Shown piece by piece: positions 10,976 to 20,141 of a stretch of 64,000 nt of DNA; position 1 is the stretch's first letter, and every line of letters starts with the position of its first letter. The DNA lies in assembly GCA_017654935.2 (NCBI GenBank), contig CM065686.1, positions 27,957,384 through 28,021,383 of the forward strand. The letters are read 5' to 3'. A program made the translations under genes and the position numbers. The stretch is from Phymorhynchus buccinoides (Eukaryota > Mollusca > Gastropoda > Neogastropoda > Raphitomidae). The notes beneath the pieces were generated by a model. The model was not told where the DNA came from, did no database searches, and saw only the letters and a list, made by a program, of their open reading frames with translations.

Positions 10976-11839
10976 GTTTTGATGCGTTTTTATGTAAGTA
11001 CGTTTTCTTTTGATATCTGCCGCTTCGGTCTCCCCGCTGTGTGCACAGCCGACACATTCCGATTTCGGAGTAGCTCGGCGATGCTGCGAGGGGACTTTGC
11101 AGCCGCTCGGCGTTGCTTTTGTTTGATCTTTATGATGTAACATAAATTTGCTTCCTTTATACTGCTGGTGTCTGATTCTGCGACCTGACAAACCGCTGTG
11201 TGGCTGTGAATGAAGACTCAGGATGAGTGGCCTGGGAGCAACGCCACTGTACAGCCCAGAAAATATGACTGACAAGACAAAAACAACTATATTATATTCG
11301 CTAAACAATCCAGTCAACAGGTGTGGCTGTGTCACGATTGAAACAAAACTACTACTATTATGTGGCCCAGCACCACGAAAGGGACATTAAGTGTCAAAAT
11401 GACCATTCTGAGAAAATGACTCAGGCAATTCTCTTTCTAATTAATAATTTTTTTTTTTTAATTCTTGTATCCTTTTTTGTTGTAGAGTAGGCGCATGTAC
11501 ACACATACGCGGAAGTTATGTGCGGAAGCCGCTTAGGTTTTTAAAAAACTTATTTACAGATAAGCGCACAGGGTTTCCGCTTCTAATATGTTCATTTAAA
11601 GTTAGTAAGGTGACTGATGGCCATTTTGAGAATCAGTCTAAAGTCTAGCCTATCCTAAGAAAATGCACAAACCAACTGTTTTGAGTATTCAGAGACCACC
11701 ATAATGATTAAACTTTATGGATGTGAAAGATAAGGTATGAAAGCACAAAAATACCCATAACTCAAAATTGATTTAAAAAAAAGATTTTTGACTTTGCCAG
11801 CCTATTAATGTCCCTTGCGTGGTGCCGGGTCACAATCAT

Positions 11840-12510
11840 ACTCTGTCGCTTTATCCCCCACCCACTCCACTGCCCACATTTCCCTTGCTCTTTCACCTCC
11901 TTTCTTTAGATTGCACGGTTTCTCCCTACCCCACTCCCACCCACCCCCTGCCACCTCATCTGCCCACCCCCACCCCTCCATCGCCTTCTCTATCACTCCC
12001 GCCTCCCTCTTCGTTTTCTCCTGCCTCTTCTTTTTCTCCTCATTCCTCTATCTCCTCCTGTTTCATTCTCTTTCTGTCTCTCTGTCACTCTTTCTCCTCT
12101 TCTGCTCTATCTTTCTCTGTAATAATCATTATTTATTACTTTTTGATTTTCTGTTAAGCGCATAGAGCTCCACATTTGGCGGAGGAGTGCGCTATATAAA
12201 TGCTTCACTGTTATTACTATTATATTGTGATTTACAGTCACTTTAATAGTTCCCGTGTTTAAGCATGAACATATTTTTTTGATTTTATCGTCACATTGTG
12301 TGCAAGTATGTTTATGTATGTGTGTGGGGGTGGTGGGGGAGGGAATGTATCTCATTGCCATCTCCCTGTTCTTCCTTTTCTATTTCTCTGTCTGTCTGTC
12401 TCTCTCTCTCTCTTCTTCTTAATCTTCCATCTCTTCTACTATTACTGCTACTGCTATTACTACTACTACTACTACTACTACTGTTGCTACTACTACTACT
12501 CAATAATATT
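11840..12510. repeat. Pyrimidine-rich stretch, SINE-like tail and TAC/CT microsatellites
   Basis: 11840-12120 is C/T-rich low complexity. At 12155-12232 there is a GCGCATAGAGC...GTGCGCTATATAAATGC segment followed by TTA repeats, a form common as the 3' tail of invertebrate SINEs and LINEs. 12395-12510 contains CT and CTA/CTG repeats. Long ORFs across this region are compositional. Confidence 0.6.
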
Positions 12511-12512
12511 AC

Positions 12513-12959
12513 TACAATGGAACCTCACTTATAAGACCTTCAAAAATCATCCAAAATGAGGTCTTGAAAGGGAGGGGTCTTATAAGGGAAGTAACATTAA
12601 TACTTACAAAGAAGGGAAATTTATGTCTCGGAGAAGTAGGTCATACATGGGAGTCAAGTCAAGTCAAAATGATCTTTAATGACGATAAAGGAATAAGCTA
12701 AACAAAACTTTTTTTCATCCTGTCGTCATAAATAAATAAGAAATACAACTGAAGCAAACAAGATGAAAAGCAAAAACTGTAAACAAAAAAATCAATTTAC
12801 AATGAAATATATGGAAAAAATACACATAAATATTATTATGTTCCGCAAGCACAATACCATAATCATGTACAAAATACTGACAACAGTAATCGTAGTGGAA
12901 AGGGAGAGGAGAGGAAACAGTTGGGGGGGGGGGAGTCTTATAAGGGAGATCCCACGGTA
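12513..12959. mobile_element. Candidate TA-flanked MITE
   Basis: The left end (TA at 12513, then CAATGGAACCTCAC and TTATAAGAC) is mirrored by the right end, whose reverse complement starts TA, then CCGTGGGATCTCCC and TTATAAGAC (12936-12959). The inverted ends are about 25 bp with several mismatches and are flanked by TA, as in Tc1/mariner-like elements. The inside holds another GTCTTATAAGGG copy, a TCTTTAATGACG segment and AT-rich DNA. No transposase is present. Confidence 0.4.
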
Positions 12960-12999
12960 ATTCCTTTTAGGCACATACATATTGATATTTTAAAAAAAG

Positions 13000-13110
13000 C
13001 ATTGGGACTTTCCTGGTAGTGCAGTACCTCCAGGATCGCCCCACCATCTTTATGTCTATTAACTTCCAACATGTACCTGTTCCAGCCTGGATGACGTTAA
13101 GCAGTCATTT
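13000..13110 (+). repeat. Dispersed repeat copy 2
   Basis: Second copy of the repeat at 10840-10975, slightly shorter, with the form GGGACTTTCCTGGTAGTGCAG and GGATGACGTTAAGCA. The two lie 2.1 kb apart in the same orientation. Confidence 0.45.
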
Positions 13111-13474
13111 CCTTCCTTCCTACAACTACTACTAGGCCTACTACTGCTACTACTAGTGTTACTACTAGGTCTTCTAGTCTATACACACAAAAATCATTTT
13201 TTAAACAATGCAGTGGCACTTTGTCGATGCAAGAGTCCTCAGAATAATTAGCACAGTGGCTACGGGTACGGTGTTGTTGCAACACTCAGACCATCTTCAG
13301 GGATAGTATAGTAACTTTTCCTTGTCGAATTTGTCATCAACAATGCATTTTCTTATTTCGTATATTTAACGCTTCTTGGTAAGGAACAGGGTTAGGGATA
13401 GATCTAGGGTTCTAGGAACATGTCAGAGTTAGTAGTTTTTGAAGACATTTACGCACAATGTTTGCGTCCCGTGA

Positions 13475-13585
13475 TTGAGCCTGGTGAATGTGAAATACGG
13501 GCCCGTACCCTGCCTGGATAATGTGAAATACGGGCCCGTACCCTGCCTGGAGAATGTGAAATACGGGCTCGTGCCTCTGCCAATA
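13475..13585. repeat. Three-copy 33-bp tandem repeat
   Basis: Three consecutive units of about 33 bp share AATGTGAAATACGGGC and CGTRCCCTGCCTGG. In the minus-strand frame this gives three copies of an 11-residue GPVFHI-type unit. No other sign of coding is seen and the frame has no known domain. Confidence 0.75.
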
Positions 13586-13945
13586 ATTAAAATTGCTTTT
13601 GGCAGTGCATTTCAACAGTAAACACCAGTATAAAGTAGCTGTCAATGTACAAAGTCAGGATTCACGATTCGGGATGATCAACATCAGCTAAGTCAAAGAA
13701 CAGATTGTACAGTCATGCTGCTTGCTTGCAACCTACTCTATCTTCACAAATAACTGATTGCAGCAATCACGATAAACAGAACAGAATGAACAAGACTAAC
13801 ATTTCTTTCATCTGCAGCTGCTAACATGAAGTATAGACTACCATAAAAATAGATCTAGATCCTGATCTACCACTTTGTAACTTTGCACCTAAACACTGGT
13901 CTGCAAACAAGCACATTTGATTACTACGTCGCGAAGGCATCTTAC

Positions 13946-13959
13946 CTGTTCCCGTGCAT
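13946..13959 (-). CDS. Candidate first coding exon of the P2X7-tail-like gene
   Basis: The minus strand has ATG at 13959, reads M-H-G-N plus two bases, then a strong donor (AACAG|GTAAGATG, at 13945). The two leftover bases join exactly in phase with the first base of the exon at 10274, giving MHGNR followed by RPCGNC. An in-frame TGA lies upstream, so this ATG would be the start in this frame. A different ATG at about 14004 opens another frame that does not match the downstream phase. The implied intron is about 3.67 kb. Support is splice-site quality plus phase only. Confidence 0.3.
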
Positions 13960-14099
13960 CTGACTGGCTTGGCGTTGGCTGGTTCTACTTGATCTGCACA
14001 GCACATTCAAGTAGGCTCAAACTGGATCTGGATCTTTCATGTCCGACTCGGAAGGGTAGCCATACTCGGTACTGGTACTCGCTGCTATCGCAGGGAAAA

Positions 14100-14180
14100 C
14101 GCAACTCGGCCTAGAATCACCATCACTCGTTCTCCTCCTCCTTCTTAATCAAACGTACTGACGTCGGAAGGGACGTTACT
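14100..14180 (-). promoter_or_regulatory. Possible promoter region upstream of the minus-strand exon
   Basis: About 150-220 bp upstream of the candidate start, a TGACGTC (CRE-type) core overlaps CGGAAG (ETS-type) at about 14158-14170. It lies in a locally GC-richer stretch of an AT-rich contig. There is no TATA box. This is motif matching only and depends on the gene model below it. Confidence 0.2.
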
Positions 14181-14755
14181 GCTATCCTTAATGTTCGTTA
14201 GGCCTACCAACTTCGCATTTAACCAACCTTGGTCTCATTGAATCGACACTGTTGCTTCCATCTCGCTTTGTCTTGGTTGATACGAGGATTTACAAGTCTC
14301 ATAACTCAAATGATAAAGTCTGCATTCATCAAAATGATCTCCCATGCACAGCCTCGTTTGTATACGAGGACAATTAATACGTAAATGATATCAATTAACC
14401 TCGTATAGAAACGAGGCAAATCTGTGTGGAAAAAATCCAGGTGAGAATGAGCACCTTTAGCGCCCAATTTACGTCTTACTGGGTAACCTGAGCATAATGC
14501 GTAGCGCGCTTCCTGCAAAACGACTTCTGTCCGTCATTTCTTGGCGTTTCTGGAGAGAAAATTTTTCTAATGAGCTAAATGACGGGATCAGGGGGTCTTT
14601 AAGTAAAAATGATGACAAATAAACTTACAGACGATTAATATGAAATAAAGATCTACCAGATTGGATTTAACGCCAAAACAAACAATATTGTAGAAAAAGT
14701 TCATTCTCTTAACGTCTATTGCCATGAAATGTTTTGAAAAGATCGTCCTTCATCG

Positions 14756-14756
14756 C

Positions 14757-14804
<48 letters not shown>

Positions 14805-15126
14805 CCGATTATTTCATTTCCCACTATCTATCCCATTCTCTATTTCTTGTACACCCTCTTTGTCCTATGCATAAGGATAACCTTCTGTAAATACTCAGAT
14901 GATTCTGCCATCGTGCACATTCATCAGTGAGTTATCAAACTATGAGTGCCAGAACAAAGGAAAACAATTATATTATGAATATTTAGAGTCAACACATTGA
15001 GCATATTCAATACACTTGACACTACACGATCGTTATGCAATACGATATACAATACAGACCCCCACCCTGGCCATCCGCACTTCTATACAGAACAAAACAA
15101 AATAAGAGCACACACACACACACTAT

Positions 15127-15174
<48 letters not shown>

Positions 15175-15178
15175 GCTC
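14756..15178. repeat. CT and CA microsatellites around unannotated sequence
   Basis: CT tract at about 14757-14800 and CA tract at about 15107-15174. The 300 bp between them show no coding signal. The CA tract abuts the 3' end of the minus-strand PLE. Confidence 0.85.
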
Positions 15179-15183
15179 CAAAA

Positions 15184-15860
15184 CTGTTTTAAGAGCGGAT
15201 ATTCATCCCGCTGGGGCAGAATGTGCCCAGCTTGTGCGCAAAGTACATTTCTGTAAATTTTCTTTGGGCTCGCCCTGTGCCAGATGACACACATGGTGAG
15301 GTGGTCGATACAGTGCCCTGGCCTCTGGAAGTGTTCCCCAACCTGAGTGCTGTAACCAAGCCTGGCAGCACGGAGGTGTTCCTCACCACGCTCTGCAAGA
15401 GTCCGGTACGTCTCCCCCACATACATCATGGGCGAGGTGCTGCTGCACAGTGCGCAAATGACGACATAGATGACGTCGCTGGACTGGCAATTGAAATGCC
15501 GCTGCACCTCCACTGTACCTTTTGGGCCCTTGATGATGTTGGTAGCGTTGACGTGCCGGCAAATCTTGCACTTTCTTTGTTGGCAAGGGTGCGTTCCAGG
15601 GGTCGGATGTGGGACATCTGGAGGGAGACGTGAACGCACAAGGTGGTCCCTGAGATTTGTATCTCTCTTGTATGCTACAAGAGGTGGCTGAGGAAATGCT
15701 TCTTGAAGAAGCGGGTCATTTTGAATGATGGTGAAGTTTTTGAGTAGAATGTTCTTCACTTTGATGTTGTGAGGATGGTATGTAATGCACAGCACGGGTC
15801 GGCTCTCAGCAGCTGATTGCCTCTCAGTGGGACGAAGGGTGGCTGCTCTGGGGGTGTCGC
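15184..15860 (-). pseudogene. PLE 1: linker and GIY-YIG endonuclease, frameshifted
   Basis: The minus-strand frame carries a PLE linker with CQQRKCKIC, then VIYVVICALC, MYVGETYRTLAER, EEHL and GEHFQRPGHC. These are the diagnostic pieces of the GIY-YIG endonuclease found downstream of the RT in EN(+) Penelope-like elements, where it nicks target DNA for integration. The terminal part continues in another frame (RKFTEMYFAHKLG and CPSGMN, about 15190-15290), so at least one frameshift lies near 15290. Another break near 15860 separates it from the RT. The CA microsatellite follows at once, so the 3' UTR is short or lost. Confidence 0.85.
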
Positions 15861-15867
15861 TAGCTCT

Positions 15868-16400
15868 CTACAGTGCTGCTTCAATGGTGTTGTCAGGGTA
15901 CCCTTGTGTCTGAAAGAAACGTTTCATCTCCGTGGCCTCAGACTTGAAGTTCTCGTCTGAACTGCAGAGACGACGAAGCCTGAGAAACTGGGAGTAGGGG
16001 ATGCTGGTTTTTGTGGAAGGGGGGTGACTGGAAGAGAAGTTGAGATAGGAGTGAGCGTCAGTTGGCTTGTAGTGGACTGATGTGTGGAGCTTGTTTGAGT
16101 CAAGGTGAATGGAGACCTTGATGTCAAGGAAAGGGACAGACGAAGTTGAAATTTCATGGGTGAATTTGATGGATGGGTGGAAAGATGAGGCGAAGTCAAT
16201 GAACTCCATCAACTCTGGCAGAGAGCAGGTGGCAACACCAAAGCAGTCATCGATGAATCTCTTGAAGAGCTCTGGCCTGGAATATCTGCTCTTCAATGTG
16301 ACCTACAAAGAGGCACGCGTATGATGGTCCCATTTTTGTGCCCATTGCCACACCTTTTGGGTTCTTTCATGACAAGGGATGAGGCTTCTGATGGCAGTTT
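15868..16400 (-). pseudogene. PLE 1: RT motifs B and C
   Basis: Reading leftwards, the strand encodes a motif B-like GVAMGTKMGPSYACLFVG (about 16330-16290), then after a frameshift FKRFIDDCFG (motif C with its IDD catalytic pair) and SVPFLDIKV, followed by the thumb region and RLRRLCSSD. This is the catalytic half of a Penelope-type RT. The segment between the N-terminal domain and motif B is missing: no RPIVS box or motif A (DV..LYTNIP) is found, an internal loss of roughly 100 or more codons. Confidence 0.85.
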
Positions 16401-17177
16401 GCCTTTTTGTATGTCCAATGTTATCACCTTCCTTACGATTTGGTTGTCTGTGGCAGTGGTCTTTGCAGGAATGGGTTCGTAAAACTCGTCGTTCTGGAGT
16501 TGTCTCTCTATCTCCGTTACGTACAGGTCTTTGCCCCAGACAACAATTGCCCCACCTTTATCCGCAGGCTTGATTACAATGTCACGTCTGGATTTTAAGG
16601 ATGACAAAGTTCTCATCTCCTCCTTCGATATGTTAGAATGATGAAGTGTTTTTTGTTTGAGTCTCTTGAGGTCACTTTCGCAGGTCTCAATGTATCGGTC
16701 TAGAGACCGGAATTCTCCAGCTTTGGGAGTCCAGTCACTTGGTTGGTGGGGGAAGGTTGGGGCTGTTTTGCCATTGGATGCGTCTGTCATGGGCTGTGTC
16801 GGTGTCCCACATGACTCGAAATGTGCTGCCAGACGGAGCCTTCTGTAGAAACGCTCTACGTCAAAGGCAGTCTGCATGTGGTCTGCCCTGGGTTTAGTGG
16901 GAACAAATTTCAAGCCACGAGAAAGAACCTGACGTTCTTGATCCGAAAGGGGTAGGTCTTTGGGGATAGTCACAACAGACACTCCCTTGCAGTTGGTGTT
17001 TGGAGGTCTTTTGCTGCAAGACTGCAACAGTTTCGATGTTTTCTTTGATTTGGTCTCTAGGAGAGATTGGAACAAAATATTGTTCACTGCCCTTGTGGTG
17101 TTAACTATGAATGAAATTGTAGCAGTGTCACACAGGGCGTACATTTGTCTACGGTAGTTTCGCAAGTTCTTGTCCAA
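16293..17177 (-). pseudogene. PLE 1: N-terminal RT region
   Basis: This frame of about 290 codons contains LSDQERQVLSRGLKFVPTKP, then SRRDIVIKPADKGGAIVV and FYEPIP. All are typical of the N-terminal part of Penelope-like RTs. After KLPSEASSLVMKEPK the frame passes directly into bases that encode motif B in another frame, which shows the deletion junction near 16345. No host function. The 5' end is near 17180, where PLE similarity stops. Confidence 0.85.
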
Positions 17178-17199
17178 ACTTTCAATTTTCTGGCAGTGA

Positions 17200-17940
17200 A
17201 GGCGGTCATAATTAATTCAACCAGTAAGTATTTTTGTATAATTATTTTAAATTGTGTTGTTATTATAGTTATCACAATATATTTTAAAAACAGTTTAATG
17301 GATATTTATTTTAGATCTGACGTTATAGTGGAAAGAATCATTGTCAGTGTTGAGCGACAGAGGCGACGCCACATTGTCAAACAATAGGCGCTTGAGAGAA
17401 GTCATAATGACAGGTTAATTTACGAACACAAAAGGCGTAATTTTGTTAAAAAACCCCAATTTTTGTGTGTTAAAACTGTCGGAGTGCATTTTAGATGTGT
17501 CAATGTACCATTATCAACAATCAGAAATTTAAAAGCAATTAGTTTGTCCTATTTTATCTTTCTTCCTAGGCTAAAAGCATGATAGTTAGATAACTTAGAA
17601 ACAGTGATTTGATGCAATTTTACTTATGTTTTGTGTTGATGAGATGCTTTTTGTAAAGGGCGTGGGGTTTTTTCCAAGACGTCACTACGCACGCAATCAC
17701 TGTAAGCCGTACAATATCGAAAGGAGCTAAATGCGCAAAAGAAAATAGTGCTTACTTTAATTAGCGATTTACTCTGTTTCCCCCCATTTAATTTTGGTTA
17801 AAACTTTCTAGGATTGCTAAGTATGCTTACGAAAATTCGAAACAATTGAAATAGCTTTAAAAGCAATTAGTTTACGCCGTAACATACCTTCATAGTTTTC
17901 CTCCACTAGTAGTTGGCGAGCTGGGACATAGTACTCAATA
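17200..17940. other. Unannotated AT-rich sequence
   Basis: No repeat family, RNA gene or coding region recognised. A short frame at 17145-17387 spans the 5' edge of PLE 1 and has no resemblance to a known protein. Confidence 0.5.
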
Positions 17941-17941
17941 G

Positions 17942-18031
17942 TAGGGCCCTGTCGCATGAAAATAGGTAGCTCGTAAAAATAAAAAGCTCGCTACCTATGA
18001 CAGTGTATATTTGCGACATGCTCAGGGCCTA
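17942..18031. repeat. Small fold-back element
   Basis: An inner stem (ATAGGTAGC at 17962-17970 against GCTACCTAT at 17990-17998) with a 19-bp AT-rich loop is nested in an outer imperfect pairing of TAGGGCCCTGTCGCA with TGCGAC...CAGGGCCTA. The whole unit is about 90 bp and would fold into a long hairpin. Confidence 0.6.
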
Positions 18032-18263
18032 GTCAAGTAAATTATTGATCTACCGCCAAGGCCTACCTTGATTTGGTCATTGAAAATCGCAAGTTGCCGG
18101 TGCTTTTGATGTAGGCCTAGCCGCTTTAGGCCTAGATATATGAATAAAATGCACACATAACCCCATCATATCATTGTTCTCTTAAATCAACTCAAAAACA
18201 CAAAATCAGCATCCAAGCTTCTAGATCTAAGTGGCGACTAAATTTGTAGAACTACACAACAGT

Positions 18264-18481
18264 CAGGGCTCCCAATCATCCCGTAAAACAAGGGGTCCCA
18301 GGGACTCCTTCATTTACAGCATAGAGGGTCCTAGAGGCAGGATAGAGGGTCCCACTGGCAATGCAAATGCTAAAAAGAATATTTCTAGTGCATCCCTGGG
18401 ACCCCCTGCACATTGTCTTAGAGGGTCCTTGGGAATTTTAGCGCTTCATAGACCCCCAAATGGGGGTCCCTGGGAGCCCTG
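18264..18481. mobile_element. hAT-like MITE, 218 bp
   Basis: The ends CAGGGCTCCCA (18264) and TGGGAGCCCTG (18481) are perfect inverted repeats. ACAGT flanks the element on both sides (18259-18263 and 18482-18486), fitting a 5-bp target duplication. CAGGG ends are typical of hAT elements, where 5- to 8-bp duplications occur. The interior is rich in GGGTCCC and AGAGGGTCC direct repeats. It has no transposase and is non-autonomous. Confidence 0.8.
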
Positions 18482-18624
18482 ACAGTACTAGAGCCTTGGC
18501 CAACAGATCCACGCGTAGTGCTTGTTGCATCATAATATTACAAGTGACGTAATAATACAGAGTAGGGGATGATGGTGGTAGATTTAGGTGCGACCCATGG
18601 TGGGACTGGCATGTGCTTCACTCT

Positions 18625-18628
<4 letters not shown>

Positions 18629-18688
<60 letters not shown>

Positions 18689-18745
18689 TGGTACAAACAT
18701 GTCACATGCGTGTGCGTGCACACACATAGGCACAAGCATGCATGT
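18629..18745. repeat. Compound CT/CA microsatellite
   Basis: A CT tract (about 18629-18658) runs directly into a CA tract (to about 18686), then into CACACATAGG-like sequence. Confidence 0.9.
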
Positions 18746-19062
18746 GTGCGCTGTTTCAGTTGTTACTTTTTTCTGTTATATTCTTGTCTATAACCGGGGG
18801 TAGTGATGGGGGCAGCGGGGTGGTGTGAGGGGTGGAGGGTTGATAATAAGGTGTCCGATATCGGTAGGCCACGTGCTTTCTACTCTGCATACTTTTTGGC
18901 GTTTTTAGTGTTCTTCCTAAATGTTACTATTTTACGTTGATACAAAAGCTCGATTGTTGAACAGTGTTCCATTTTGTGCCTTTTTTTTTACCCCATCATA
19001 CCGCTCGAAGTGCAGCTGCCTAATATTTTAAAAAATAGTGATCGTGTTAGTGTGTTGGTACT

Positions 19063-20057
19063 ATGGCGGCGGCCGCCCCGGCCCCGTTCATAGAGCCTGT
19101 ATATGTGACTGCACGTGCGCTGCCAGTGTACGAAAGCCTGCCTACTACGTATGACATTTGTGTGGCTGCGGAGGCAGTTACTGGCAGAAAAACTATTCGT
19201 GGTGCACAGAGGATTAGAGGACTCTGGATGATCTATTCTAAGACCAGGGAGGCCAGAGACAGATTATTGCTGGAGGGCTTTGTGTTCAGGGGAGCACGTG
19301 TGACTCTACTGGACAAAAAACCCTTCAGTGTACGGGGGCAGGGAGACAGGGGGTGGAGAAACCCTCCACCAAAATATGGGTTTCGAACTTGCCAATGTTC
19401 ATTGAACATAAGGACGTGGAAACTGCTCTGGAAAAACTAGGTGTAGAGATCGTAGCCCAATTCGCTACGAACTCGCACAAAACCCGGACGGAAAACTATC
19501 TGAGTTCGAAACAGGCCGCAGGTTTGGATTTATTACTGTGCCAAGCACACCACTGCTGCCTGTACTTAAACTGGGTGCTTTCAGTGCAGACATATTGTAC
19601 AAGGAGATGAAAGTGGCGATGAAGTGTTCGAAGTGTTTTCAAGACGGGCACAAAGCAGCCAGCTGCGTCAATGACATTGTGTGCAGAGTTTGTCGTCTGT
19701 CAGGACACAAACAAATAGACTGCCCAAGTGGACTAACAGAAGCAGACGACAGTCAGTGCCAGAGCGAGGTTGCTACACAGGAGAGAGAGGCGAGGAAGAG
19801 AGCAGCAACACGCCAGCTACCCAATGCCAGGAAGAAGCAGCTGTGCCACTGGCACAACACGCCGCGCGCACAGGAGAGAAAAAAGCAGGGCGAAAGAAGA
19901 AAGGAAGAAAGGAGAAAAACGAGGGGAAAGGGAGAGAAGCGAATCTCCCACTGACCACGAAGATCAGGCTGCCAAGAGACCGACGGTGGAAGAAGGTGGG
20001 GAAGAAGAAAAGGAGGATGGAGAGGGGCAAAGGATGGTTGAGGAATGCATCACCTGA
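19063..20057 (+). pseudogene. LINE 1 ORF1: gag-like, two CCHC zinc knuckles
   Basis: From the ATG at 19063 (MAAAAPAPFIEPVYV) the frame runs about 125 codons and then shifts. The second frame reads KIWVSNLPMF and ETALEKLG, as in RRM-like folds. The third frame carries CSKCFQDGHKAASC and CRVCRLSGHKQIDC, two textbook CX2CX4HX4C knuckles. A Lys/Glu/Arg-rich tail follows. This is the RNA-binding ORF1 of a two-ORF non-LTR retrotransposon. At least two frameshifts break it. It lies about 100-200 bp upstream of the matching ORF2. The AT-rich sequence before 19063 may include the 5' UTR. Confidence 0.8.
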
Positions 20058-20141
20058 GACGGCGCGCGTTCCACAGTCCTCCCCTTACGACCTTGGCGTG
20101 TCTTACGGACTTGGCACGATGAAACTTACACCTCTTCTCTT

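Noticed and set aside
10736..11335. 199-codon minus-strand ORF
   Set aside because: It overlaps the dispersed repeat seen again at 13000-13110, has no recognisable domain, and a competing open frame exists on the other strand.
12298..12559. Tyr/Cys/Leu-repeat ORF
   Set aside because: Translation of TAC and CT microsatellites.
15223..15691. Plus-strand ORFs over the PLE
   Set aside because: Shadows of the minus-strand GIY-YIG/linker coding region, which carries the recognisable motifs.
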